A stretch of DNA of 64,000 bases. It comes from Hevea brasiliensis (taxonomy: Eukaryota > Streptophyta > Magnoliopsida > Malpighiales > Euphorbiaceae). Below, one piece after another: positions 9,941 to 23,432 of this stretch (positions within the stretch are counted from its first letter, which is position 1; each line of letters opens with the position of its first letter). A program made the position numbers and the translations under genes. The stretch covers positions 83,305,183-83,369,182 of the forward strand of contig NC_079499.1 in the NCBI RefSeq assembly GCF_030052815.1, given 5' to 3'. The notes beneath the pieces are model-generated. The model saw nothing but the letters and a program-made list of their open reading frames with translations, had not been told where the DNA came from and searched no databases.

Positions 9941-12891
9941 GACCGTTGACTAGCCCTGGACTGCTGGGAATCCTGAAAAATATTTTTAGGACTTAAATAG
10001 ACCCCTATTGAAGTATAAATACCATAAGAAATATTAAATAAAAATTTAATAGTTAGTACAAAGAAAAGTGAGAAATCGAAAAACAGACAAAACCCGGTGT
10101 TACCGAAAAATCAGGAATGCAACCCGAACAGGGGAATTGTGGTCATTTGACATTCCAAGTTGTCTTTTGACCTAAATGTCCATTGAAAATACATGATATT
10201 ACACTTGGAAAATATAATGAAACATTAAATTAGGGGTACCTAATATAAATAGCAAAAATGGGATTCAAATTGAGTAATTAACACATTTAACTTATAATGT
10301 AATTAAATATTGGTGAGTGGAGCACTTTGGGGATTAAATAAACATCATATGGGCAGGTGTACTTCCACTAAACACTTCACCATCTTCATCCATTCTTCCA
10401 TGCCAAAAGGAAGAGTTCCAAATCCTCCATTGCCGCATTTATTCAAGCTTCCAAATCTCCTCCATTTTCACCTCCAAACACCAAAGTCACTTCACCAATC
10501 TTGATCCCCACCTCTCAAGGAAGAAGTAGATACTAAATTTAAGGAGTTTGGTGAAGATTTAACAAGCCTCATCAATAGGTAAGTTTTTGTTTTTTATTAT
10601 TATTTTGTTAAAGTTTGTAAGGATGTTATGGGTATTTGATTTATGGAGAGATTTTTGAGGTTTGATGTTGAATGGGGATGTGTACTTTTGGCATCCATGA
10701 AAACTCCTTGAAGACAGTTTACTTTTGCTTGTAAATGGTGGATTAAAGGATTGATTAAATGTTTATGTGTGTAGGAAATTATTTGGGTGATGTATACTTA
10801 GTATATGTGAATGTGTATTGAAATTTGAGTGCTTGGAAATTTAGGGAATGTAATGCATGAATCGGCAGCCTGGTTTGGTGAACCATAAGGATGTTATTTC
10901 ACATTTCGATTATGGAATATTAATGTTGAATTGTGTTAATTGTTATGGCAGTTTGGGTATATGTGTGATGGTGTGAAGTTGGACATGTAAATGAGCATGA
11001 ATAGGTGATTAAATTGTTGTAAATGAGTTTGACAAATTCTGCACTTTATGGTGTATGTTGAATGTGATTGTAAGCTGCCAAAATGATCAACAATATGTGG
11101 TAAAATATGTTTAGGTTAGGGTACAAACCAGAATTGGCATGAAGGTAAAGTTTGGTAAGTCTTGAAGGTGATCTTGATGAGTATAAACAAAATGTAATAG
11201 GGCAGTTTGTGTTTTGGGCTTAAAACCTTAAGAGTGTGGCTCCAATTGGTATGAGACCAATTGGAGTTGAAACTAAGCACAAAATGTGCCAACTTTCATG
11301 AAGGAAGCTTGCGAAAATTCTACTTGCAAGGTAGCTTGAAAAATGACCAAATCCGGATTAAGTGCAAATAAGGCCTGAAAATTGACCATTTGGGCGGCAG
11401 TTAGTGTTTTGGCCATAACTCACTCAAAACAAATCCAATTGACCTGAAATTTTGACCATGAATAGTTAAGACCTATATATACAAGTCTTATGAAGACACT
11501 AAAGCCCAGCAATGACCATAAGGAAGTCAAACAGCTTGCACAAGTTCGGGTCCAAAAACTGACCGAACCAAAATTGACCTAAAGTGACTAATTTTGATGC
11601 ATTTCGACCAGCAATAGTAAAATAACCATAACTTAGTCTACATAACTCAGAATGACCTGAAATTTTGCCCCACGTGCAATAAGACATAGATCTACAAGTT
11701 TGTAGTTTTGACCGAAACCCGAAAACCGAGGGAACTAGGTCGTCCGGCTAGGTCAAACTAGTATCCCGGAATCCAGCAAGTTGCAATAAAACGCAGTATA
11801 CATGGAAATGAAATTGGTAACATGTACCAACCCTAAAAGACTATCGAATGTGACATATTAGTAACATTAAAACCTAATTTACCTAGAACGCATTGAGGGT
11901 CGACATATTAGGTGATTAAGCAAATAATAGAATTCAGCGAATTAATTATCAAGCATTATCGTCAGAGACAGTTTAAATGAGTACTAAAACACCTCAAATT
12001 GTGTTTCTCAGTTAGCAAAGACTCAGGGAAAGGGAAGGAAACACTGAGTCAAGGCCAGGAGACAGTTATCAGAGGTTTGTGCGCAATAGTTATTTCTTTT
12101 GAATTTTTCACTTGAAATAAATTATGATTATTTGTATGTGATTGTTTTAAATTATGTTTGTGCACAATAATTTTGACTTCTCATTTTCTACTTAAAAATT
12201 TAATTGAACATTATAGTTTTAAATTGTGTCCGTGCACAATACTTTTATATTCACTGCTTTTACTAGCAAATTTATTTGGAGAAATGAGTTATGAATAATT
12301 TTTTATTGCTTTGGTTTTGGGAATATTATTTGGAAATTATTGTGTTGCCAACTTTACAAAAGGAAATTTTGAGATAAAATGTGATTTATGGTTTGTATGA
12401 AATATTATGATTTGAAATTGTTTTGATTCACACTTAGCATGACACTGTTACTATGTTCCTCCTCCATTTATGGGGTGAGTGTGATATATTCCTCCCTCTT
12501 TGACCTATCAGTATGGGGTGAGTGTGATTATGTTCCTCCCTCTTTGACTTGCCAGTCTGAGGTGAGTGTGGATGAGTACTCATTATTCAGCTAGCTTCCT
12601 CCCTCATTGATTTCGATTATTGGGGTGAGTGTGTCTTGTCGTGGTGTACAACACGGAATGTGTGGAAAAATTGTGTCATGGCTTAAATTGTGATATTGAT
12701 CGACAACACTATATTATTCAGTTATTTGATCAAATTGTGTTATTGATGAGAAAAACTGTATTATTCAGTTATTTGATCAAATTGTGTAATTGATTGGCAA
12801 AACTGTGTTACTCAGTTATTTGATCAAATTTGTATTATATGAACTTTGTAAATTTTGTGAACTATTTGATTTGTGAATTGTCAATAAAAGA

Positions 12892-12948
12892 TTTATATAT
12901 ATTGCATTTCAAATTATTATTATGCACCACTGAGTAAATTTTACTCAG
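12892..12948 (+). promoter_or_regulatory. Inferred core promoter and hairpin, A1 3' LTR
   Basis: TTTATATATATT followed 27 bp later by the perfect 9-bp CTGAGTAAA/TTTACTCAG hairpin. Confidence 0.5.
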
Positions 12949-13573
12949 CGATAGCTTTTCATTGCTGTCGCAGGTAGACAGACTGACAGGGCAGCAGACT
13001 AGGCTGCTAGTATTACATTGAGAGATCATCGGGTATATTGAGTATACCACATTTTGCATTTTGTACTGTAATGTATGTTCACTGTATGTATATATTGTTC
13101 TTGGTTTTGAGTAGTTGTAAATTAAAATTGTACATTGAAGTTGTAAAGTAAATTATGAGTTATTTTGGCTTGTAAAATTTGTATTGTATTTCTTTTATCT
13201 CAGTCTTTGAAAAATTATTGTGGATTTGAGTTGAAAAACATATTGTGTTGAATTATGTTGGAGTTTGAGATTGAGAAAAATATTGAAGTGCTTTTTACAG
13301 GTTTTTTAAGAACCTTTTTGTCCAAAATACTGATGGCACTCTCTCAAAATTTTTACAGAAATTATTAATAGTCCAGGTGTGTTAGCTGTTTTACTTCAGT
13401 TCAAAAAGGTTTTTAACACCTGTAAATAGTGCTCACCACTGTAAAAAGAAGTAAGAAAAGTTTTAAAATCCCTTGTAGTGTATTTAATGGGTTATCAGTA
13501 GACGAAGTTGGTAATTCATTAGGTATGCTACGGGATCATGTTATGCCTTACAGAGTGGTAGGGTGTGACAGGT

Positions 13574-14850
13574 TGTCCCTTATAGTAACCCAAAAGGGTA
13601 GGGGGGGGGGGGGAAGGTGAATTAAGTGTTAATTAAAAAATTTGAAGGGTAGGTGAATATTTTTGAGTAAGATGCACAAAGAGAAGGAAGGAAAGAAGAA
13701 ACACAATAGATTTTATAGAGGTTTGGCTATCCCAAGCCTATGTCCTCTCCTCAAGGCCCTCCTTGAGAGTTAACTCTACTAAAATTCTTCTTTGAGTGCA
13801 GAAGAAACACCTTCCAACCACCACAAGAGCAAACCCTTGCTCTTTTATAAATCCCTTTACACTCAAGAGTTATTTAAACTCTATCAAACTCAAGTAATAA
13901 TAAATATTCACAATAACTTTGAACTAACTCTCAGAATAAAGAAATTACAGCTCAAAATATCAAGCTCTCAATAATTAATTATGGTAGCTTAAGTTCTAGA
14001 AAGAGAGAAGAGGAAAAAATCGTTTGAACAGAATAAATTTTCAAAGAAATAGTTGTCTATTTTCTTCAGTCATAAATGGTCTCTATTTATTGTTTTGGCA
14101 AAAAAATTACCATTAGGGGTGCATTAAATACAAATATAACTGTTTAACCACCCAAAACCCCATTTTATCGAGTTGCAGAAATCTAGATTTGACTGTTGAA
14201 GGTTGGAGCTCCAAAAACCATTATTTAAAAAGTGAACATCAGCTGCCGAAGTTCCAAACTTTGGCTACTGAAGTGCTCTCTGAATAGAAAGAGCACTTAG
14301 GCTTTAAAAACTCAAAAATCATCATTTAAAGAGTGAACTTCGGTAGCTGAACTACCAAAGTTCCTAACTTCTACTGACAAAGTGCTCTCTGGAAAAAAAG
14401 GCATAAAAGGGCACTTAGGTTTTAAAAACTCATAACTTTTTTATCCGAACTCGGATTTTTGATCCGTTTAAACCATTAGAAAGCTAATTTAATAAACTTT
14501 TCAATGAAAAAACTTTCATTAACAAATTTGCATTTCTCAAAAGTGAAATTTTCATTTTACTTCCCTTGGTCAAGAAAAAGTTAAAAATAGAAACACTAAG
14601 AAATTTAGATAAACCTAGACTTGAACCATCATAACCAACCAATTGAGATTCACAAGATAAAAGAAAAAATTTACATTGTATTGTCTCCTTAGTCTTGGCT
14701 TCAATTTCTTACTTTCTCTTAATTTTGATTTGAAGCAATTTCTCAATTTTAAACTGGAGACCTACAATATTAACACAAATACTTCCAAGGAAGATTAGTA
14801 GCACACTAATTGTTTATTATCATCAAAACATTGATTAAAACCCTTAGGTA
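13574..14850 (-). repeat. Copia LTR (mate of the gag relic at 1130-2298)
   Basis: With A1 and its duplication removed, this sequence follows the Copia primer site directly. It has TG at 13574, a G run near 13601, the GGCTATCCCAAGCC / CCTCTCCTCAAGGCC block and the AAACATTGATTAAAACCCTTAGG end typical of plant Copia LTRs of about 1.3 kb. The outer border is approximate. Confidence 0.55.
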
Positions 14851-15603
14851 AAAAAAAAACCATTTAATTTTGAAAATTTTAGAAAAATTATTTACCACTT
14901 CTAATCCAGAGATCAAGGCTCGGGATCCATATATGTGTAGGAAATGAGCTAGGCACTCCATAATCGTCTCTAAATAGGGTAAGTTGATTTAACAGTATGT
15001 TCATAATAATTTACCAATAATGTTAATGGAGTTTAAATTATGATATTGGTTCCTTATATTTGATTTGAAATAAAGAAAATGCAAAAATATAAGAACACAT
15101 AAATATCTCACTATTATACTAAGTCAAATACAAAAGTAAGTGAAACGATCCTAAAAGTGGATTTTGACTCTATTTATTTTATTTTTTTTTTATAAAAAAA
15201 AATAAAAAGTAGTCATTTTTAGGTTGATTTTTATATAAAAGTGTAAGAAGAAAAGAGGCTTTGAAATTTGTCAATAAGTGAATTTTGATGAGAAAGAATT
15301 ATAATTCAAGAACATTTTAAAGAGGACCTAAGAGATAATTTTACAAAAAAAAGAAATTAGATCTAGAATTCTTTGCTGAAAATTAAATTTGCTAAAATTT
15401 AAAAAGTGTGCAAAAATGAAAGTGGACATTGAGCTGTTAACTAAAAGTTAAATTAAAAATGATGAATTTTGAAGATGGGACCATATAGTCAAAAGTGAAA
15501 GCTATTTTTGAACAATAATAAAAATAAAATAAAATTTTGATTTTTATTAAGTCTTATAATTAATACATTGTATTGACTTGACCGAGATTTCCATTCATTT
15601 TAA

Positions 15604-16272
15604 TGAGTATCCTGATTAAAAAGAATGTGTTAATTAATACCTAAAGAGTTCGATCTATTAGCAGGTACCCCACTTAACAGAATCAAATTCTCATCATCGG
15701 TACTAATTAACCGCAATCTTAATCTTTATTAATCCAATTTTAGTCAAATAATTAGTATTTATAAATTTTGCTAAAAAAATGCAGATTTTATTAGTTTAAT
15801 ATTTTAGCCACCATACACTTTATTATTCATGAATTAAACATCTTTTAACAATTACAAAAATAAAATAAAATTAATACAGGTCAAGACTTTTATTTTTTTA
15901 AATAGTACCCTAATTAAAAGAATGTGTCAATTAATGCCTAAAGAGTTTGACCCATTAATAGGTACCTCACTAAATAGAATTAAAGTCTCATTATTGGCAC
16001 TAATTACCCACAATCTTAATTTTTATTAATTCAATTAAACTAAAAAAATCATTTTATTAACAATAAGTTAAACATAATTTAATAATCATAGAAAAGAGAT
16101 TGAATTAATACAAATCAAGATTTTCATTCTTTTTAACTAGTACCCTAATTAAAATAAATGTGTTAATTAATGCCTAAAGAGTTTGACCATTAGTAGGTAC
16201 CCCACTAAACAGAATCAAAGTCTCATCATTAGTACTAATTCATCACAATCTTAATCTTTATTTAATTCAATT
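15604..16272. repeat. Three diverged direct repeats
   Basis: Units near 15604-15742, 15903-16036 and 16137-16270, each with GTGTTAATTAATGCCTAAAG and TAGGTACCCCACT or close variants. Origin unknown. Confidence 0.7.
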
Positions 16273-16804
16273 AAACTAAAAAAGTACTATAAACATTTCA
16301 ACATTCATAAGTTAAACATAATTTAATAACAAAAAGATTTAATACAATCCAAATCAAATATATCATTACTTATAAATTTGCTAAAAATTCAGCAGAGTTT
16401 CCTCTAAAAACAGAAATTTTTCCAAATTATCAACACAATACAATCTGCACAAAATTATCAACATGGCCTGCACATTTATTCATATATTCTCAACAAGAAC
16501 ATCACATAAAAAGATAAATGAAATTGGGCTAATCATGGGTTATCCTAAGCTTTAAACAAGACCTTAATCTGATTGAAATTAGACTAGACTTAAAAAGCTC
16601 TTATTTGCTCTTCTTTTTTAACTAATCATTTTATTTATTTTACCTCTCCAAAATTTTATTAGTAAAAACAAAGTGAATAGAAGAACCTCACCTAAACATG
16701 AGCTAATTCTTATAAAAGCTATTCTATTAGATGACTTGAATAAAAAACTTTAAGGTTACAAAAAAAAAAAGAATTAAGTATTTTCTTATAAAATAATTCA
16801 ATTT

Positions 16805-16875
16805 AAAAAAAGTTCAAGGGGTAACCACTATTTAAGTAGTTTAAGGGATAGCCTCTTTAACTATTAAAAGCAAAC
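16805..16875. repeat. First unit of the TTTAAGTAGTTTAAGGGG array
   Basis: It reads as a diverged copy of the units at 21041-21560. The solo LTR at 16881-20995 separates it from the rest. Confidence 0.65.
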
Positions 16876-17049
16876 ATTTTTGTAACACCCTCACTGTAGC
16901 AATTACGTACATTCTACTGTTCCGGTGACCGGTGTCGATCCGGACAGCTAGAGCGTCTGGAAAAATAATTAGACCAGAGTGAGGAGTCATAAAAAACTCA
17001 AATATTAATAAGAAAAATTTAGAAAAAATTTTAGAAATAAAATACAACC

Positions 17050-17100
17050 AAGTTAAATGAGCCGGTGCCCTAGCGATGGGTAACCCAGTGGGAAGTTGCA
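17050..17100 (+). other. 5S rRNA-like block in solo LTR
   Basis: AGTTAAATGAGCC, then CTAGCGATGGGTAACC, then GTGGGAAGTTGCA. Offset from the LTR start is about 170 bp, as in family A. Confidence 0.65.
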
Positions 17101-19546
17101 GTTCTCGCAACTAGGAGCCCTAGACCCAGGGAAAAAAATTATAAAATAATTTTTGAGACTCCAGAGAAGAGTCATTGAGGGTTTTATGGCATTAGAATGC
17201 CAAGAAAAGGTTTAGAAAAATTTTTCAATCGGTACAGACAATTTTAGTCTGTTAAGCCAAACGGAGGGCATTTTGGTCATTTCGTCTTCGGAGATTATTT
17301 TTGACCAACTTGTCCAATTAAGTAAATAATTATTATGACATAAAATAGGAATAAATATTGATGAAAATTAAATTAAAAATGAGTAAAAGAAAGAAGAAAG
17401 AAAGATAAACCGATAACTCGGTAAGAGCAAAATTTGGTTAATTAAATTTGAGGGTCCAATATTGACCAAAAATGATGATTATTAATTTAATGAAGCTAAA
17501 TTAATTTAATTAATTGAAATTATGAAAATTAAAAATAATTATTGAAAAGTCAAATTATAATGATTATAAACTTCAAAATAATTTCAAATTTGCCATTCTA
17601 CTTATTTACCATATTGCCTTTAAATATTTAATTATTATATAGGTTAATTATTGAACAAAAAATCTGCATTTTTTCCCTTCTTCTTCCTATCCATTTGCTT
17701 TCTTCCCTTCTTCTCTAAAATTTTCTATTAAAACCTAAAATCCAAAGCTTAAAACCCTAAGTCACAACCAAATTTTTTCTTGGAAAAATTATAGCTCACC
17801 CTAAACTAAAGCCTAATTAGTAGAAAGCACTCAAGAAAACCAAAAAAAAAAATTGAGTTTGGGGCAAGAGGAATTTCAGCCAAGGTGGACCAAGAAGGAG
17901 CTTCAAGTTTTTGATTGATTAGAAGGTTGAATTGAAGTTGAGTGAAGCTAAAGAATAAGGTTAGTGCTAGAAATTCTCTTGGAATTTAAAATTATTGCAA
18001 GTTAATTTAGGGTTTGTTCAAATATGGAATTTTGTGTTGTGACTTGAATTTGATGATGTTGACGTTGATTATTGACTATTAGAAGTGTTATAAATGTGAA
18101 TTGAAGTTTGGAAGTTGGGTGAAATTGAAAATTGGGAGTGCTTCTCTTATGCAGGAAATTTGGACCTATGAGTCCAGAGTATTGTTTGACCTATAATTGA
18201 GGTTGTGTGACTCCAATTGGTATGAGGCCAATTGGAGGTGAAACTAGACACATAATGGCACAACTTTGGTGAAGAACCATGCCCAGAAAATCAAACCAAC
18301 TTGACCAAAAGTTTGCCCTAATCCGGGTGACCTGCAATCTGCCTGGGCAAAATGACCAAAAGAATAGTGTTTGGTCATTTGGCCATAACTCAATGTAGCA
18401 AGGTCCAATTGACCTGAAATTTTACTAGAAACAAGTTGAGATATAGACCAACAACTTTTATGAAGAAACCTACCCAAATTATGACCATAATCTAGTTAAA
18501 TTGCCAACCAAACTTGAGTTACTAAATCTGGCAGAAACAAGTTTACCCAGAATTTTGGGTTCTGCCCAATCCGGCCAGTCATGGTTTTTAGGCCATAACA
18601 TGAGCTACAAAACTCCAAATGGAGTGATTCAAAAAAGGAAATTCAACTAGAAAAAATAAGGAACAACTTTCATGTTGAACATTTTTCCAAATTCCCACCG
18701 CAGAAGTGACAAATGGAACAGTAAAAACAAAGCATGAAAACTGAAAATTCTGCCCAATTAACATTAAGCTTGGAAATGGTATTGGCAACCAATACCAACA
18801 AATTTTGAATGCAAAATGTGATATCTTGGAGAACTTAGGTTCAATAAATTTATTATGTATTAAAAATTCAACAATTTGAATGAATAGTAATGTGAATAGT
18901 AGTATAAAGACACAAAGTATAATAACTAAATTGGTGGAGGAAATTAATGTATGAAATTTGGAATCCATAAAACATTCATGGATTACTTGAAATAGAAATA
19001 GTAATTCACCTAAATGACTTAATAAACATTTAAGTTATGTGAGTATATAGTTAAGATTTATTCCTATTACTAGTAGGTCTAATAAAACATGAGTGATACC
19101 ACTTGAATATGAAATGACATTAACCTAGATGGATTGTTGAGTATAAATGGGATGAGGTTTACATTAGGATTTATGTTTCCATTACAAATAAGATAATAAC
19201 ACCTTGTACGAGTTATGAATCCATATAAATATTGTAATGAATAAATGAATCACATAAAAATATGAATGGAATATTAGTTTTCTTTATAAGAGAAAGGAAG
19301 AACGTTTTGAGTACAATGGTATATGAACACCATTGTTATGAATTGTGATCAATATGAATGATGTAAGGAATGTATGAATATTATGATGAATGTATAAATT
19401 ATGAAATTTATCATGAAATAATAAACTCATAAAACAGAATATATTAATATTTAATGATATTATGTGCCCTTGTATTGCCTAGACATGTGTGTCAGATTGG
19501 ATAGTTTGGCATGCCAATAGGGTATTGTTTTAGCAGTACTGCGAAA

Positions 19547-19641
19547 GGCTTTATGCCTGTATTCATGGCTTTGTGCCCATATTCATAGCTTTATGCCAGC
19601 ATTCATGGCTTTATGCCAACATTCATGGCTTTTATGCCTGA
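19547..19641 (+). repeat. 20-bp minisatellite
   Basis: About 4.7 units of GGCTTTATGCCAGCATTCAT and close variants, just upstream of the inferred promoter of the solo LTR. A decayed relative lies in the B1 LTR near 56220-56290. Confidence 0.85.
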
Positions 19642-20253
19642 TTATGTGTTATCATGGCTTTTTAGCCATACTGACTGCATACGTGGTTGACATTCTGCGT
19701 CCCATGGTATGACGGCCTGAGACACCGCGGTGTCCAGTGCCAACAACCCGTTATCCAGTTTAGTCAACCTGTCATAGGTTACTTGGACAGTGAAATTTAT
19801 TGAAATAAGTTAAGAATATTAGTAATTAAAAATATTAGAAATTAAATAAATGAGTAAGATGACCTCAAATAAATTAGAATAGTTATTTATTAGAAATAAT
19901 CGAAATGAACTGGACAGATATTAAAATTTACTTATTATGAGATAATATGAGACAACCTAGCAAGTATGGAGAAAATGCTAAAAGATTAGCAAAGAAAATT
20001 ATAACATAAATAAATATTGCAAATGTGACTTATATAATAATTTAAGCATAAATTTATTATTTTCAGATCATTTTTCTTTGTACATTATTACTGTACATTG
20101 GCGAAATAAACACTTTCAAAGAAGACTAAATTAGGATAAAACATATTAAATTTTAGAAACCGCATGTGAAGTATAAATAAATCTTAATTATTTGAATTAT
20201 GTTTTATTTCTATCTTTATTTGTATATTATTTCCTTGTTATATTATTGCACCA

Positions 20254-20271
20254 CTAAGCAGCAATGCTTAG
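20254..20271 (+). other. LTR hairpin, solo family B LTR
   Basis: CTAAGCA / TGCTTAG, seven pairs and a four-base loop, with CAC before and CG after. A TATATTA-like stretch lies about 15-30 bp upstream. Confidence 0.65.
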
Positions 20272-21040
20272 CGCGATGGAATTGTTTCCTTCGCGCAGGT
20301 ACTGAAGCTAGAACCCAATGGACGTTTGACTGGGAATTTTGGGAGTTTTGATCTGCAGAAGTATCTGAAGTATTCAAGGTTGTCACCTCCTCAGCAATGC
20401 ATGTAGATAGGGCCCATATAGATCATATTTTATATTTTGTATAAAATGCTTAGATATTGTATTGTAATGTATATTACGAACAGGTAATTACTAGAAATGC
20501 GATGTAAATTAATAAATTAGCTTTTTCATATATAATTAATTTATATATCATGTAAATTATGAAATTTTGTAATTATTTTGTAAATTATGTAAATTAAGAA
20601 AATTTGAGAATGTTGCTTATGTAATTTGAGAATGTTTACATATGAATTGAGTATGAATGAAAATGTATGGAAATGATTATGAAATTGAAATGTATGGATG
20701 AGATTTGAAATATCAGAAAATTATGAGAATGATTGATGAGATAATTATGATTAGCATGGATAAGACTTTATTTTGGAAATATTGTTGAATTTCAAACAGG
20801 TGAATATTGAAATACGCCAAACGATAATAAAATAGGGGAAACTCCACTGGTTTCTCCGTCAAAAAATAATTGATATTAAATTAAATGAATTCAAAATTAT
20901 TTGGAAAAAAATAAAGTAAGGTAAGTTAGGGTGCTCCAGCACCGAATGTAGCACGCCTTGCTCGGCTACACTGTAATCGGGTGAGGGGTGTTACAATTTT
21001 TATAGAAAAAAAAATTTTATCTGATAATTTCATAAATTAA

Positions 21041-21558
21041 TAATAATTTAAGGGGTATTCCCTATTTAAGTAGTTTAAGGGGTACCCCCTTTAACTACTA
21101 AAAAGATATTTTCATAGGAAAATTTTACCTTGTCATAAATAATTTAAAAAATTGGTAACAATTAAAAGGGATATCCCCTATTTAAGTAATTTAAGGGTAT
21201 CCCTTAAACCACTAAAAAGAAATTTTTATAGAAATTAATTGACTTAAATAATTTTAGTAAATTAATATCAATTTAAAGGGCTATCCCCCATTTAAGTAGT
21301 TTAAGGGATACCCCTTAACTGCTAAAAAGAAAATTTATAGAAATTTTTTTTAATATATTTTTAATAAACTAGGAGAAAATTTAAGGGGTATACCCCTATT
21401 TTAGTAGTTTAAAGTGCCTTTATAATAACTTTTGAAAAGATATATACTTTTTGAAAAAAAAAATCCTGTTAACTTAATTTTTTATTAATTAATTTATTTA
21501 GATAATTTAAGGCCTGCCCCTATGTAAGTAGTTTAAAGGACTTCCCCCTTTAAGCATT

Positions 21559-21560
<2 letters not shown>
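21041..21560. repeat. Degenerate tandem array, period about 105-120 bp
   Basis: At least four more units, near 21050, 21165, 21275 and 21380, and a decayed one near 21500. Each has AAGGGGTATCCCC-type words, CCTATTTAAGTAGTTTAAGGGG and ACTACTAAAAAG. The GGGGTACCCC and GGGGTATCCCC cores are near-palindromic. Confidence 0.75.

Positions 21561-21561
<1 letters not shown>

Positions 21562-21591
<30 letters not shown>
21562..21591. repeat. (AT)n microsatellite
   Basis: Uninterrupted AT dinucleotides at the end of the degenerate array. Confidence 0.95.
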
Positions 21592-21594
<3 letters not shown>

Positions 21595-21599
21595 ATGAA

Positions 21600-23334
21600 A
21601 AAGGTAACATCACAACTAATAAAATGCAACACAAACTAACTCAGCTATCATGCTCGTACCAAAATAGTGCAGCAAAACACAGTTTTAGCAAAATGATTTG
21701 TAGAGAAAAACATCAAAATAGATTCCAATATTGACTATGGGAAGTACCCAAATAAAACCCTACAAGAGACTAAGTAGATGGAAGTGAGAGGTTGTAGAGC
21801 ATTAGATAATATTAATTACCTACACATTATCAATTTTACCTGAATAGATTCTATCAATAATAGCAATATACACATTTTAGGAGCAATATTCTCAACTTCA
21901 GTAATGCATTATTATTTGCAGTACCCATTTTATCAGCATTAGATACTAAGGCAAATAAAAGGCTTAACAAAGAAAAACAACTAATAGTATTTGTCGACAC
22001 GCCATTTATAATCAAGATGAGAAAAAGGTAATCATGCTACTGCTTAATCCCCCAAAAGGTAAGTGGATGTGATGATATGTTCATATTTCTACAGATCCAA
22101 GACTTTTGTTTACTAAAAACTCACACCAAAGTAACTTATTTCACATGATAGCCATTTGACCCGACCTTGAATGTAATAATCACAGAATTAAAATCAACAA
22201 GACTTGTAGATAAACTAAAATCAAATAGACTATTAGAGATGCTCAATTTAGCTCAATTTCAGTTTTTTGTTCAAATAAACTTAGAAGTTTCAAACTCAAT
22301 TTAGCCAAAATTAAAATTTTTGGACTAAATCTCTTAATTTCTTGATTTGAATTAAAAATAAAAAAGTTCAATTTCTTGAATTTTATGCTATATTTCTTAA
22401 TTTGTTGATTTGACCTAAAAAGTAAAAAGCTCAAATTTGTTTTTTTTTTTTTTTTTTTGGACTAAACTGTGTTTAAATTGAAACTTATAAACTAATTTGG
22501 ACAAAAAATTAAAATTAAGCTAAATTGAACTGTCCTAATAATTATAAGAGTGAAATTGAGCACTAAGCTAAAATTTAAGTTAACAGAAGAATTGATCACG
22601 AGACCAATAGATAAAAAGACAATTATTCCTACTTATGTTTTAGATATACAAATTATATAACTTAAGGAGTTATTATTAAATAAAAAATATTGTTATATTT
22701 TGAATAGCTTATAGAAAAGTAGAGTTTAGCATTAAAAAAATATATATTTTAATAAAATAAAAATATTTACTTGCAAAGTGTAATATGCCTTTGATAAATA
22801 TAAATGGTAGGATTTGAATCTATACGTCTCCATGCTTAACTCTTTCAAAATTTTTAATTTAATTTTCACTTTTTAAATTATTATTTTTTTTATGAGTTAC
22901 TTGTTCTAATAGTCTCCCATTGACATAATTTCATGTTTGGTAACTAAAATATTAAAATTCTAAAAAAATAACCACATTTATTATTTTTATATTAATGCAT
23001 GAATTTTCACCTTATCAAATTCATATTTCACTCGTGTTAATAATTTATCTTAAAAATTTTGAAAAATATTATATAACATAATTTATATTAATATAAGTAT
23101 TCATTTTCTTTAAATAAATAATTATTTACATAAATATTAATTAATTTATTTTGAAAACAATAAATTATAATACTTTAGTGATTCAAATCATATAGCTTCC
23201 ATTTTCTTAAAAATATTTAAAAAGTAATTATAAAAAACTTTCAGGTATAAGAACAGTTTATCATAACTCAAATTATTCAACAATTTATATTTTAAAGCTT
23301 AAACAAGTTTGGGTTGGTTAATAAAAAAATTATT
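21600..23334. other. Gene-free AT-rich DNA
   Basis: No convincing coding sequence or known element. A T run of about 22 bases ends near 22458. Short ORFs are chance. Confidence 0.6.
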
Positions 23335-23432
23335 TGTTAGAGATCTTGGGAGCCCAAAGCACCTAGAGAAAATCCTTCTTGATGGGCCTTGTGAAAGAAT
23401 ACACTTATGGGCTTAACACCACATCTAACCCA
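23335..23432 (-). repeat. Inverted half-LTR at the left end
   Basis: TGTTAGAGATCTTGGGAGCC and the following ~80 bp are the reverse complement of the last half of the LTR at 38726-38925. A mutated primer-like site (TAGTACCAGAGTC) follows two bases after its CCCA end. Confidence 0.7.

Larger units (their letters stand above)
2363..13570 (+). mobile_element. A1: non-autonomous Ty3/Gypsy element, complete ends
   Basis: The element is LTR (2363-6781), internal region (6782-9707), LTR (9708-13570), with target duplication GGTTG at 2358-2362 and 13571-13575. LTRs start TGTAACACCCCTATG and end GTAGGGTGTGACA. It has an iMet primer site and a polypurine tract, but only gag plus protease traces. RT, RNase H and integrase are absent. 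The LTRs are nearly identical over most of their length, so insertion was fairly recent. It sits between the gag and the LTR of a Copia relic. Confidence 0.93.
9708..13570 (+). repeat. A1 3' LTR (3.9 kb)
   Basis: Nearly the same sequence as 2363-6781 but with one copy of the promoter-hairpin segment. It holds a 5S-like block at 9883-9940, a dyad at 11240-11266, and TATA (12892-12902) with hairpin (12930-12948). Confidence 0.93.
14851..16875. other. Gene-free AT-rich DNA with a three-copy repeat
   Basis: No recognisable coding sequence. Three related segments of about 135 bp start near 15604, 15903 and 16137. They share TAGTACCCTAATTAAAA, TTAATGCCTAAAGAGTTTGA, TAGGTACCCCACTAA and CACAATCTTAATCTTTATTAA. 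Spacing is about 299 and 234 bp. Confidence 0.6.
16881..20995 (+). mobile_element. Solo Gypsy LTR, family B (4.1 kb)
   Basis: It starts TGTAACACCCTCACTG, ends GGTGAGGGGTGTTACA, and is flanked by ATTTT (16876-16880 and 20996-21000). There is no internal region on either side, so this is a solo LTR left by LTR-LTR recombination. It contains a 5S-like block (17050-17100), a dyad with ten-bp arms (18211-18237), a 20-bp minisatellite (19547-19641) and the hairpin (20254-20271). Confidence 0.92.
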
